In this document: in pieces, positions 16,639 to 24,859 of the stretch
Layout: the number at the start of each line of letters is the position of its first letter
Numbering within the stretch: position 1 is the stretch's first letter
Assembly: GCA_017557535.1 (NCBI GenBank)
Contig: JAFYYM010000045.1
Location: 1-56,783 of the forward strand
Length of the DNA: 56,783 nucleotides
Direction of reading: 5' to 3'
Source of the DNA: Bacteroidales bacterium
Lineage (GTDB): Bacteria; Bacteroidota; Bacteroidia; Bacteroidales; UBA932
Position numbers and translations under genes: made by a program
The notes under the pieces: model-generated
Seen by the model: the letters and a program-made list of their open reading frames with translations, nothing else
The model's database searches: none
What the model was told of the DNA's origin: nothing

Positions 16639-17915
16639 AACGTTTCTTATTGCTTTTGATAGTTGTCACGCTGCCCCTTGCCGCCAGCGCACAACTGACA
16701 TTGGACCGATGCCAGGATTTGGCTCGCAAACACTATCCTGAAGTGGCCCGGTATGACCTTATCGCTCAGACGGAAGCCTTCAACCTTGGCAATGCATCCC
16801 GAGGCTGGATCCCTCAGGTTTCCTTGAGCGGGCAGGCCTCCTGGCAGTCTGCCGCAGCCACCTTCCCCGAGCAACTTCGAAACATGATGACGTTGCAGGG
16901 CATGGACCTTCAAGGAATTCCGCAGGACCAATACAAGATTGCCCTGGATGTAAACCAGACCATTTACGACGGTGGCCTTTCACGGGCAAACAAGAAACTT
17001 GCCCATGCTGAGGCAGCCGAGCAGCGGTTGTCCAGCAATGTGAGCCTCTACGGTATCGAAGAGCGTATCAGCGAGATATTCTTCAGCATCCTTCTTCTGG
17101 ACGAAAACTTGAGTATGGCACGTTCAAGGGCCAGCCTCCTGGAGGCAAATGCCGGCAAATTGGAGTCCCTTGTGCGCGGCGGGGTGGCACTTCAGTCCGA
17201 CCTTGACCTGGTCCGTGTGGAGCAACTGTCCCTGGAGCAACAGATCTCGCAGAACGAATCTTCCCGTGCCGCCTTCACCACAATGCTGGAAACCTTTATA
17301 GGAGAACCTTTGGAAGGAAGAAACCTGGTGAAACCGGAGCGTGTACTCGTGGCCAAGGATTATCCTTCCCGGCCGGAGCTTTCCCTCATTGATGCTCAAA
17401 TCGCAAGATTGGATGCCCAGGAGGGGCTTATATCCAGCGGCATTAAGCCGAAGGTGAGTTTCTTTGCACAGGGTTATTACGGAAATCCCGGCCTTGACAT
17501 GTTCCGGGCGATGACCAGTAGGGCCTGGACATGGAACGCATATCTGGGCGTACGTATGCAATGGAACGTAAGCGCCTTGTTCACAAGGAAAGAGGACCTT
17601 CGCAGGTTGGAGACGGCTAAAAGTTCACTGGCACTTCAGAAGGATGTATTCAATTTCAACAACTCTCTCCAGACAACCAGGCAAAACAGCGAGATATCCC
17701 GCATGCAGGAGGCCCTTTCACAGGATGACCGGATCGTGGAGCTCCGTTCCGGCATCCGAAAGGCGGCCGAGACACAGCTGGACCACGGCATCATCGACAC
17801 AGCGGCACTCCTGCAGCGTATAACGGAAGAATTCACGGCCCGTTCCTCCCGCTGCATCCACGAGATAGAACTCCTTAAGGCACAGTATCAACTAAAGCAT
17901 ATCCTTAATCAATAG
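16635..17915 (+). CDS. TolC family outer membrane efflux protein
   Basis: A 426-aa outer membrane factor. A signal peptide ending near ASAQ is followed by two repeats of the outer-membrane efflux fold, with long heptad-rich helices (NKKLAHAEAAEQRLSSN; SDLDLVRVEQLSLEQQ) that build the periplasmic tunnel. The length is typical of TolC-type exit ducts. It provides the outer membrane channel for the adjacent adaptor and ABC transporter. It overlaps the TetR gene by four bases and is separated by 3 bases from the adaptor gene. Confidence 0.93.
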   Translation: MKRFLLLLIVVTLPLAASAQLTLDRCQDLARKHYPEVARYDLIAQTEAFNLGNASRGWIPQVSLSGQASWQSAAATFPEQLRNMMTLQGMDLQGIPQDQYKIALDVNQTIYDGGLSRANKKLAHAEAAEQRLSSNVSLYGIEERISEIFFSILLLDENLSMARSRASLLEANAGKLESLVRGGVALQSDLDLVRVEQLSLEQQISQNESSRAAFTTMLETFIGEPLEGRNLVKPERVLVAKDYPSRPELSLIDAQIARLDAQEGLISSGIKPKVSFFAQGYYGNPGLDMFRAMTSRAWTWNAYLGVRMQWNVSALFTRKEDLRRLETAKSSLALQKDVFNFNNSLQTTRQNSEISRMQEALSQDDRIVELRSGIRKAAETQLDHGIIDTAALLQRITEEFTARSSRCIHEIELLKAQYQLKHILNQ

Positions 17916-17918
17916 ACA

Positions 17919-18806
17919 ATGAAACAAGCATTTCTGTTAACCATCAGTATATCCATCCTCGCAGCCTGTTCCGGCAAGACTGCCTTCGATGCAACCGGTA
18001 CGTTCGAGGCCGTCACCGTGACCGTTTCAGCCGAGACAAGCGGAAAGATTCTTTCTTTTGATGCCGCGGAAGGGGAAAATCTCCTGGCCGGAGATGTAAT
18101 CTGCAGGATAGACTCGACAGCCCTTTTACTGCAGCGCAATACCCTTGTCCAGCAGCAGAAAGCTTTGTTGGCGGGCAAACCGGACAAAGCCAGGCAATTG
18201 TCTGCAATTAAAGAGCAGATCGCGAAGCAGAACACCGAAATCACCCGCTTGCGTGCCCTTGTCGCTGACAATGCCGTACCGCGCAAGCAGTTGGAAGATG
18301 CCGAGTCCGGCCTTGCCGTCCTGCAGAGCCAGTACGATGCTTCCCTTTCCTCGCTCGGAAAGAGCAGCGCCTCGATAGACGGCAACGCAGCGGTGATTAC
18401 CACTCAAATGGACCAGATCGACTGGAATATCGGCAAATGTCGCGTCACCGCTCCTGTCGGCGGTACGGTTCTCGCTCAATATGCGCGGGCGGGAGAATTC
18501 GCTGCGGCAGGCAAGCCGCTGGTCAAAATCGGCGATACTGATCACATGTATCTCAGGGCTTACTTTTCTTCCGTCCAGCTTCCCCTTCTCTCCCTCGGGC
18601 AGAAGGTGAAGGTATGGGCTGATTTCGGGGGTGACGAGCGCTATCCTTACGAAGGTACCGTCACTTGGATCTCCGACGACAGCGAGTTCACTCCCAAGAA
18701 CATCCAGACCAAAAGTTCCCGGGCCAACTTGGTATATGCGGCAAAGATAGCCGTGAAGAACGACGGTAAACTTAAGATAGGCCTGTACGGAGAGGTGGAG
18801 CTTTGA
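17919..18806 (+). CDS. HlyD/YbhG family periplasmic adaptor, lipoprotein
   Basis: A 295-aa membrane fusion protein. It starts with a lipobox signal peptide (SILAACSG), then a biotinyl-lipoyl-like half (VSAETSGKILSFDAAEGENL), a coiled-coil hairpin (about residues 70-140, rich in Gln/Glu/Lys), the second lipoyl half (VTAPVGGTVLAQYARAGEF) and a beta-barrel domain. It should bridge the inner-membrane ABC transporter to the TolC-type channel. The stop overlaps the next ATG by one base (TGATG). Confidence 0.93.
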   Translation: MKQAFLLTISISILAACSGKTAFDATGTFEAVTVTVSAETSGKILSFDAAEGENLLAGDVICRIDSTALLLQRNTLVQQQKALLAGKPDKARQLSAIKEQIAKQNTEITRLRALVADNAVPRKQLEDAESGLAVLQSQYDASLSSLGKSSASIDGNAAVITTQMDQIDWNIGKCRVTAPVGGTVLAQYARAGEFAAAGKPLVKIGDTDHMYLRAYFSSVQLPLLSLGQKVKVWADFGGDERYPYEGTVTWISDDSEFTPKNIQTKSSRANLVYAAKIAVKNDGKLKIGLYGEVEL

Positions 18807-19510
18807 TGAAAGCGATCGAGGCATATCAGCTGACCAAATCCTACGGAAGCGTACAAGCCCTGAAAGGGGTCGGTTTTGACGTGGACAGAGGAGAAATATT
18901 CGGACTTATCGGCCCGGACGGAGCCGGCAAGACCAGTCTTTTCCGTATCCTCACGACACTGATCCTGCCGGACGGCGGCGGTGCTTCCGTGGACGGACTG
19001 GATATCGTCAAGGATTACCGTACCCTCCGTTCCCGGGTAGGTTACATGCCGGGGAGGTTCTCTCTGTATCCCGACCTCAGCGTTGAAGAAAACATCAATT
19101 TCTTCGCAAACCTCTTCGGAGTGACGCTGGAAGAGAACTATGACCTTGTGGCACCGATTTACCGTCAGATCGAACCTTTCAGGAAACGGCGCGCCGGGAA
19201 ACTGTCCGGCGGGATGAAGCAGAAACTTGCACTGTGCTGCGCCCTCATCCACAAACCTGACGTGCTGTTCCTGGACGAGCCCACCACCGGAGTGGATGCC
19301 GTGTCGTGCGTCGAATTCTGGGAAATGCTCGCCAGGCTGGCGGAAGGCGGTATTTCCATGCTCGTGAGTACGCCCTATATGGACGAAGCTGCCAGATGCG
19401 GCAGGATCGCCCTGATCAACGAAGGAGAAATATTGCAGATTTGTCCTCCCCCCGACCACCTGGAAGACTACTTTATAGACCTTATGCAGCATCATGGACA
19501 AAGTCATTGA
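18806..19510 (+). CDS. ABC transporter ATP-binding protein (YbhF N-terminal half equivalent)
   Basis: A 234-aa ATPase. Walker A is GPDGAGKTS (Lys42), the signature LSGGMKQK is canonical and Walker B is VLFLDEPTTGVD. However, the Q-loop Gln is replaced (YMPGRF, Gly83) and the H-loop His is replaced by Pro (VSTPYMDEA). It therefore probably offers a good signature motif but a poor catalytic site. E. coli YbhF carries two ATPase domains in one chain; here they are two genes that overlap by 17 bases. ATG 18806 is chosen; a TTG three bases earlier is also in frame. Confidence 0.93.
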   Translation: MKAIEAYQLTKSYGSVQALKGVGFDVDRGEIFGLIGPDGAGKTSLFRILTTLILPDGGGASVDGLDIVKDYRTLRSRVGYMPGRFSLYPDLSVEENINFFANLFGVTLEENYDLVAPIYRQIEPFRKRRAGKLSGGMKQKLALCCALIHKPDVLFLDEPTTGVDAVSCVEFWEMLARLAEGGISMLVSTPYMDEAARCGRIALINEGEILQICPPPDHLEDYFIDLMQHHGQSH

Positions 19511-20213
19511 GGTACATAATCTTACCAAAAGGTTCGGCTCCTTTGCGGCGGTCGATGCCATCTCCTTTTCCGTGGATAAAGGGGAAATCTTCGGCTTTCT
19601 GGGGGCTAACGGGGCGGGGAAGACCACGGCGATGCGTATGCTCTGCGGCCTGAGTTATCCCTCGGAGGGAAGCGGCCGGGTGGCCGGTTTCGACGTGATG
19701 ACGGAAGGCGAGCGGATCAAGCGTCGCATCGGTTATATGAGCCAGCGTTTCTCCCTATACGAAGATCTGACTGTATTTGAGAACATGCAACTGTTCGGTG
19801 GTATATACGGGATGGACGATTCCAGGATCAAGCGGCGCTCCGCGGAACTTTTGGAAAGGGTCCGGTTCTCCGGTCACAGGGACGACATTGTCGGTTCGCT
19901 ACCGCTGGGCTGGAAGCAGAAACTTGCATTCCTCGTTGCCACGATGCACGATCCCGAGATAGTCTTCCTGGACGAGCCCACCGGCGGAGTGGATCCGATT
20001 ACACGCCGGCAGTTCTGGATGATGATCCGGGAGGCGTCTTCGGCGGGGACTACCATGTTCGTGACCACACACTACATGGACGAGGCCGAATACTGCGACC
20101 GGGTTTCCATCATGGTGGACGGCCGAATCAAGGCGCTGGACAGCCCCGAGGCCTTGAAACGAGCGTATGGGGCGGCATCGATGAACGAAGTATTCGTAAA
20201 GTTATGCAGGTAA
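19494..20213 (+). CDS. ABC transporter ATP-binding protein (YbhF C-terminal half equivalent)
   Basis: A 239-aa ATPase. Walker A is GANGAGKTT (Lys43), the Q-loop is YMSQRF (Gln84), Walker B is VFLDEPTGGVD and the H-loop His is present (TTHYMDEAEYCD). The signature motif is degenerate (LPLGWKQK instead of LSGGQ). It complements the preceding ATPase: its own catalytic residues are complete while its signature is poor. The two should form a heterodimer with one active site. It overlaps the first permease gene by 10 bases. Confidence 0.94.
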   Translation: MDKVIEVHNLTKRFGSFAAVDAISFSVDKGEIFGFLGANGAGKTTAMRMLCGLSYPSEGSGRVAGFDVMTEGERIKRRIGYMSQRFSLYEDLTVFENMQLFGGIYGMDDSRIKRRSAELLERVRFSGHRDDIVGSLPLGWKQKLAFLVATMHDPEIVFLDEPTGGVDPITRRQFWMMIREASSAGTTMFVTTHYMDEAEYCDRVSIMVDGRIKALDSPEALKRAYGAASMNEVFVKLCR

Positions 20214-21265
20214 GGTTGTCGGCATTTGTCAGGAAGGAGATGCTGCATATTCTCCGTGATCCCCGCACCTTGCTGGTCGTGCTGGTGATTCCGGTTGTGC
20301 TGATCCTCCTGTTCGGCTTCACGGTCAGTACCGACGTGAACAACATTTCCGTAGCGGTATGCGCTCCCGTACGTTCCGACGCCGTGAGGGAAAGTGTGGA
20401 TAGGCTTTCTTTCAGCCCGTTGTTCAAGTGTACGGGTTATATCGACCGGGCTGAAATAGACAGGACACTCCGGACGGGGAAAGCTTCGGCAGTCGTGGTC
20501 TTTGACGATGACTACACCAATTCCGGATTATTCCAGATCCTGGTCGACGGTGCTGACGTCAATACGGCTCGGACTGCTCAGGCCTACTTGCAAAGCGTTC
20601 TGTCGGGCGAAACGTCGCGTCAATCCCTGTTTGAGGTGAATCAGGTTTACAATCCACAGCTGCGTAGTTCCTATAATTTCGTTCCCGGCATAATGGGCAT
20701 GATTTTCCTTCTGATATGTGCCATGATGACCTCCATCAGCATCGTCAAGGAAAAGGAGACCGGTACGATGGAAGTGTTGCTTGTAAGTCCGGTGAAGCCT
20801 GTCTATATCATCATATCCAAAATGCTGCCTTATCTGCTGCTTAGCAGTCTGAACCTGGTGACTATACTCCTTCTTGCCCGCTATGTGCTGGACGTGCCGT
20901 TGTCGGGAGGAGTTTGGAGTATTGTGGGCTTCTCTGTGTTGTATCTGCTTCTGGCCCTTGCTTTGGGATTGCTGGTGTCCAACATAGCGGGCAGCCAGAT
21001 AGTAGCCCTGCTCATCAGCGCCATGGTGATGATCATGCCGGTCATCTTCTTTTCCGGCCTGCTGTTCCCGACTTACAACATGCCGTGGGCTCTTCGCTGG
21101 ATTTCCTACGTCGTTCCTGCGCGCTGGTACATCGACGCGATGAGGAAACTTATGATCCAGGGAGTCGCCTTCCGGGGTGTCCTGCTTGAGTTCGGCATCC
21201 TGCTGGGCGAGACGCTGCTGCTGCTGGCTGCTGCCACTAAGAAGTTCAACGACAGATTGGAGTAG
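20204..21265 (+). CDS. ABC-2 type permease (YbhS-like)
   Basis: A 353-aa inner membrane permease of the ABC-2 type. One N-terminal transmembrane helix (LLVVLVIPVVLILLFGF) is followed by a large extracytoplasmic domain of about 130 residues and five or six C-terminal helices. The segment KEKETGTMEVLLVSPV, which contacts the ATPase, is characteristic. It pairs with the following permease. Substrates of such exporters include cationic drugs or dyes and sodium or lithium in some reports; the natural substrate here is unknown. Confidence 0.92.
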   Translation: MQVRLSAFVRKEMLHILRDPRTLLVVLVIPVVLILLFGFTVSTDVNNISVAVCAPVRSDAVRESVDRLSFSPLFKCTGYIDRAEIDRTLRTGKASAVVVFDDDYTNSGLFQILVDGADVNTARTAQAYLQSVLSGETSRQSLFEVNQVYNPQLRSSYNFVPGIMGMIFLLICAMMTSISIVKEKETGTMEVLLVSPVKPVYIIISKMLPYLLLSSLNLVTILLLARYVLDVPLSGGVWSIVGFSVLYLLLALALGLLVSNIAGSQIVALLISAMVMIMPVIFFSGLLFPTYNMPWALRWISYVVPARWYIDAMRKLMIQGVAFRGVLLEFGILLGETLLLLAAATKKFNDRLE

Positions 21266-21268
21266 AGT

Positions 21269-22372
21269 ATGGGATGTCTTAAGTATCTGCTCCGAAAGGA
21301 GTTCACTCAGTTCCGAAGGAACAAGTTCCTGCCGCGTCTGGTGTTCGTTTTCCCAATCGTGGTCATGCTTATCGTCCCCTTGATAGCCAACATGGACGTG
21401 AAAGGGGTGAATATCGCCCTGGTGGATTCCGACCATTCGGAGGTCTCGTCCCGTTTGGTGTCCCATCTGGATGCTTCTCCCTATTTCAAGGTGAAGATGG
21501 TGACGCCGGATTACAACGCCGCCTGGCGCCTTCTTGAAGAAGGAAGGGCCGATATCATCGTATCTCTTCCGGAGGGATTCGAACGCGGGATGTTCTCGGG
21601 CGACACTCCAAAGGTCAAAGTGGATGCAAATGCAGTAAATGCCACAAAGAGCGGACTTGGGTCGCAGTACGTGATCATGACCATAGTCTCGGCGCTTTCG
21701 GAGATTGCGGGGGAGAGTGGACGGTCGGTCAGTCCGGATCCGGTGAGTGTCCGCTATTACTATAACGAGACGCTGGACTACCGCTTCTATATGATTCCGG
21801 CGTTCATGATAATCCTCGTACTGATGGTCTGTTGTTTCATCCCGGCGCTGAACGTGGTCCTGGAGAAGGAAAAGGGCACGATCGAGCAGATTAACGTGAC
21901 GCCTGTTTCCAAGTTTGAGTTTACCCTCGGGAAACTGATTCCCTACTGGCTCATCGGAATAGTGGTACTGACCGAGGGAATCCTTACGGCGGGTTTTGTC
22001 TACGGACTATGGCCGGAAGGCAGTATTCTTGCCATCTATCTGGCGGCCATACTCTTCGCTTTCGCCATGTCCGGTTTCGCTATCATCATCGCCAACGGTT
22101 CCGACACAATGCAGCAGAGCATATTCGTGCTGTTCTTCTTCGTGATGATCTTCATGCTGATGAGCGGCCTGCTCACTCCTCTCGGTTCCATGCCGCAGTG
22201 GGCGAGGGGGATTACGGTAGTATTCCCGCCACGCTATTTCGTCGAGATCATGCGCGCTGTCTACCTGAAAGGCGCCAGCGTAGCGGAATTGGGGGTGGAC
22301 TATCTGGCTTTGGCCGCATTTGCCGCCGTATTCGGACTCATCGCGGCCCTGACTTATAAGAAACAAGGATAG
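21269..22372 (+). CDS. ABC-2 type permease (YbhR-like)
   Basis: A 367-aa permease with the same layout as its upstream neighbour: an N-terminal helix, an extracytoplasmic domain, the coupling segment EKEKGTIEQINVTPV, and five or six C-terminal helices. It starts 3 bases after the preceding stop and closes the operon. No terminator is obvious between its stop and the promoter of the 94-aa gene 17 bases downstream, so read-through into that gene is possible. Confidence 0.92.
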   Translation: MGCLKYLLRKEFTQFRRNKFLPRLVFVFPIVVMLIVPLIANMDVKGVNIALVDSDHSEVSSRLVSHLDASPYFKVKMVTPDYNAAWRLLEEGRADIIVSLPEGFERGMFSGDTPKVKVDANAVNATKSGLGSQYVIMTIVSALSEIAGESGRSVSPDPVSVRYYYNETLDYRFYMIPAFMIILVLMVCCFIPALNVVLEKEKGTIEQINVTPVSKFEFTLGKLIPYWLIGIVVLTEGILTAGFVYGLWPEGSILAIYLAAILFAFAMSGFAIIIANGSDTMQQSIFVLFFFVMIFMLMSGLLTPLGSMPQWARGITVVFPPRYFVEIMRAVYLKGASVAELGVDYLALAAFAAVFGLIAALTYKKQG

Positions 22373-22387
22373 AATCTGAAAAATATT

Positions 22388-22442
22388 GCTATCTTTGTCC
22401 AGAATTAAAACAGATAGTTATGAATCTTCGTGACATTAAGAA
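22388..22442 (+). repeat. Right copy of imperfect direct repeat
   Basis: It includes the -7 element TATCTTTG (22390-22397), a 22-base leader and the first codons of the intact 94-aa gene. It matches 14819-14873 at about 80% with identical spacing. Confidence 0.75.
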
Positions 22443-22704
22443 GGACATTGAGTATGTGATCGGGGCTTTCATCGACGATTGCTCGCTTTTCAGCTCTGTC
22501 AACACAAAGGCTGACGACGAGGCTCTCGGCGCTCTTCTCGACGACGCTATCAATCTCTACAATGACCTTAAGGACAAAGTTAACATGAAGGGAGAGGGCA
22601 AGAAGGGTGAGTATTTCGCTTCACTCCGCAAGGAACTCCTCGAGAAAACTGACGAGCTTTACGCTAAACTCAGCGACGTGGTTAAGAAATCCGGTGCCGA
22701 GTAA
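22420..22704 (+). CDS. Small acidic conserved hypothetical protein (94 aa)
   Basis: A 94-aa soluble, mostly helical protein (MNLRDIKKDIEYVIGAFIDD) with many Asp/Glu/Lys residues, no Cys pairs beyond a single Cys, and no membrane segment. I recognise it only as a Bacteroidales-type small hypothetical. It has its own -7 promoter element (TATCTTTG, 22390-22397) and a strong terminator after it, so it is likely monocistronic. Its 5' end and promoter exist as a second, truncated copy at 14819-14892. Confidence 0.8.
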   Translation: MNLRDIKKDIEYVIGAFIDDCSLFSSVNTKADDEALGALLDDAINLYNDLKDKVNMKGEGKKGEYFASLRKELLEKTDELYAKLSDVVKKSGAE

Positions 22705-22734
22705 TAAGCTCTCGTCTTAGATAGAATTATCTTC

Positions 22735-22761
22735 GGGAGGGCTGTATGTCCTCCCTTTTTT
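22735..22761 (+). terminator. Rho-independent terminator after the 94-aa gene
   Basis: GGGAGG (22735-22740), a 9-base loop and CCTCCC (22750-22755) are followed by six T residues. The asd start codon follows 17 bases later, so the asd promoter must lie very close to or within this hairpin. Confidence 0.85.
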
Positions 22762-22778
22762 ATAAAACGAACAAGAAT

Positions 22779-23777
22779 ATGAAAGTTGCCGTTGTAGGTG
22801 TGACCGGACTGGTCGGAACCAGGATGGTCGAAGTCCTCGAAGAGAGGAATTTCCCTGTCGATGAATTCATTCCCGTCGCCTCAGGAAGGTCTGCCGGGAA
22901 GATTATTGGTTTCAAGGGCAAGGAGTATCCTGTCGTAACGGCAGAGATCGCCGTCGCCATGAAACCCGACCTTGCCCTGTTCTCAGCGGGAGCTGATATC
23001 TCCAAAGAGTGGGCGCCTAAGTTCGCTGAAGTCGGATGCCGTGTGGTGGACAATTCCTCTTGCTGGAGAATGGATCCTACCAAGAAACTGGTGGTTCCGG
23101 AGATTAACGCCGATGTCCTGACGGAGGATGATTATATCATCGCCAACCCCAATTGTTCCACCATCCAGATGCTCCTTCCGTTGGCTCCCCTCCATAAGAA
23201 GTATGTGATCAAGAGGATTGTTGTCTCCACCTATCAGAGTGTCACCGGCTCCGGGACTCCCGCTATAAACCAGATGATGACGGAGAGGAACGGGGGCAAA
23301 TGGGGAGAGTATCCCGCCTTCTACCACTATCCTATTGACCAGAATGTCATCCCCCATATTGATGATTTCCTTGAGAACGGCTACACCAAGGAAGAGATGA
23401 AGATGGTCAACGAGACACACAAGATTTTGGCCGACTATTCGATAGGCGTCAGCCCGACCACCGCCAGAGTCCCTGTGCAGGGAGGCCATTCCGAGTCCAT
23501 CAATCTTGAGTTTGAGAAAGATTTCACCTTGGAAGATGTCTGGGACATATGGTCAAAGACCGAAGGCGTAACGGTTCAGGACAATCCCTCCGAGTTCATC
23601 TACCCGATGCCGTTGTACTCGCTCGGCAAGGATGATGTGTTCGTGGGACGTCTTCGCAGGGATCCTTCCGTGAAGTTTGGCCTCAATTTCTGGTGCGTCA
23701 GTGACAACATCCGCAAGGGTGCCGCCACCAACGCCGTCCAGATCGCTGAGGTGCTTTTGAAGAAAGGCTGGTTGTAG
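22779..23777 (+). CDS. asd: Aspartate-semialdehyde dehydrogenase
   Basis: A 332-aa enzyme that reduces aspartyl phosphate to aspartate semialdehyde with NADPH, on the route to lysine/diaminopimelate, threonine and methionine. The N-terminal Rossmann segment is VAVVGVTGLVGTRMVEVL; the catalytic Cys126 lies in NPNCSTIQM; the substrate-binding VQGGHSESI follows. ATG 22779 (MKVAVVG) is preferred over an upstream in-frame ATG at 22746, which falls inside the terminator hairpin. Convergent with galE, one base apart. Confidence 0.96.
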   Translation: MKVAVVGVTGLVGTRMVEVLEERNFPVDEFIPVASGRSAGKIIGFKGKEYPVVTAEIAVAMKPDLALFSAGADISKEWAPKFAEVGCRVVDNSSCWRMDPTKKLVVPEINADVLTEDDYIIANPNCSTIQMLLPLAPLHKKYVIKRIVVSTYQSVTGSGTPAINQMMTERNGGKWGEYPAFYHYPIDQNVIPHIDDFLENGYTKEEMKMVNETHKILADYSIGVSPTTARVPVQGGHSESINLEFEKDFTLEDVWDIWSKTEGVTVQDNPSEFIYPMPLYSLGKDDVFVGRLRRDPSVKFGLNFWCVSDNIRKGAATNAVQIAEVLLKKGWL

Positions 23778-23778
23778 C

Positions 23779-24804
23779 CTATTTCCCGGCGATATGCTTT
23801 TCCCAGGCCCAGGCGGCGGCGAGGGTATCCTCGGTCCGCCGCTCGGCTTTCCAACCCAACTCTTTGTTCGCGAGAGTCGGATCAGCCCATAAAGCGGAGA
23901 TGTCCCCGATTCTTCTCGGGGCTATCTTGTAATTGAGTTTAAGGTTGTTAGCTTTCTCGAATCCCTTTATCAGTTCCATTACCGAGAGGGGAGTGCCGGT
24001 ACCTATGTTGTAGATCTCATAGTCTTTTTTCATCTGCCCTTCCATCATCCTGCGGACGGCGAAAACGTGAGCCTTCGCGAGATCGACCACGTCGATGAAA
24101 TCCCTCAAGCAAGTTCCGTCAGGGGTAGGGTAGTCGTCCCCGAACACAGACAGGCACTCCCGTTTGCCGATGGCGGTTTGGGTGATGAAAGGAACCAGAT
24201 TGTTAGGGATACCTCTGGGAAGCTCACCAATCAGAGCGGAAGGATGGGCTCCGATCGGGTTGAAGTACCTCAGGGCTATTCCCTTAATCTCGGGATAAGC
24301 CTTGACGCAGTCCCTGAGGATATCTTCACACATTGTTTTTGTGTTGCCGTAGGGTGATGTGGCAGGCTGTCTGGGGGTCTCCTCCGTCACGGGCAGTTTC
24401 TCCGGTTCACCGTAGACTGTCGCCGATGAGGAGAAAAGGATATTCGCGCAACCGTGAGCTTTAGCGCTTTCAATCACGTTCATGAACGAACTCAGGTTGT
24501 TCTTGTAATATTTGAGAGGCTCGTCGACTGATTCTCCCACGGCCTTAAAGGCTGCGAAATGAATCACCGCGTCAATCTCATTAGTGGTGAACAGCAGTTC
24601 AGTGGCCACGGGATCAGTGAAGTCAATCTTGAAGAAAGGAATATCATCCCTTCCTGTTATCTTCTTCACCCCCTCGAAGCAGGTCATGTCACAGTTGGAC
24701 ATATTGTCCGCCACAATCACATCATACCCTGCCTCAATTAGTTCCACAGTTACGTGGCTGCCGATGAATCCGGCTCCACCAGATACGAGAACACGATTTT
24801 TCAT
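23779..24804 (-). CDS. galE: UDP-glucose 4-epimerase
   Basis: A 341-aa extended short-chain dehydrogenase. The NAD-binding motif is GGAGFIGSHV, the catalytic Ser/Thr region is FSSSATVYGE and the catalytic Tyr-Lys pair is in SPYGNTK. It interconverts UDP-glucose and UDP-galactose for surface polysaccharide synthesis and galactose use. Specificity for N-acetylated UDP-sugars cannot be excluded. It ends one base from the asd stop and is divergent from dacB. Confidence 0.95.
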   Translation of the reverse strand: MKNRVLVSGGAGFIGSHVTVELIEAGYDVIVADNMSNCDMTCFEGVKKITGRDDIPFFKIDFTDPVATELLFTTNEIDAVIHFAAFKAVGESVDEPLKYYKNNLSSFMNVIESAKAHGCANILFSSSATVYGEPEKLPVTEETPRQPATSPYGNTKTMCEDILRDCVKAYPEIKGIALRYFNPIGAHPSALIGELPRGIPNNLVPFITQTAIGKRECLSVFGDDYPTPDGTCLRDFIDVVDLAKAHVFAVRRMMEGQMKKDYEIYNIGTGTPLSVMELIKGFEKANNLKLNYKIAPRRIGDISALWADPTLANKELGWKAERRTEDTLAAAWAWEKHIAGK

Positions 24805-24827
24805 ATTCGATGATTATTAGTCGAGTT

Positions 24828-24835
24828 CAAAGTTA
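24828..24835 (-). promoter_or_regulatory. -7 element TAACTTTG for galE
   Basis: On the minus strand TAACTTTG (24835-24828) lies 23 bases before the galE ATG. The -33 region has no good TTG. Confidence 0.5.
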
Positions 24836-24846
24836 GTGTTTTTTGC

Positions 24847-24854
24847 TAAATTTG
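24847..24854 (+). promoter_or_regulatory. -7-like element TAAATTTG just before dacB
   Basis: TAAATTTG matches TAnnTTTG but ends only 5 bases before ATG 24860, so a transcript from it would be leaderless or nearly so. No -33 partner is obvious. Confidence 0.4.
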
Positions 24855-24859
24855 TGAAT

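Larger units (their letters stand above)
14819..22442 (+). other. Candidate genomic island bounded by a duplicated promoter and gene start
   Basis: The segment is bracketed by two copies of one roughly 55-base unit (a -7 box plus the first codons of an MNLRDIKK gene). Inside are a BRO-N/DinD-like pseudogene, typical of phage and mobile DNA, and a self-contained efflux operon with its own regulator. No integrase, transposase or tRNA gene is visible, so the mechanism of arrival is unknown. The boundaries are inferred from the repeats and gene content only. Confidence 0.45.
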
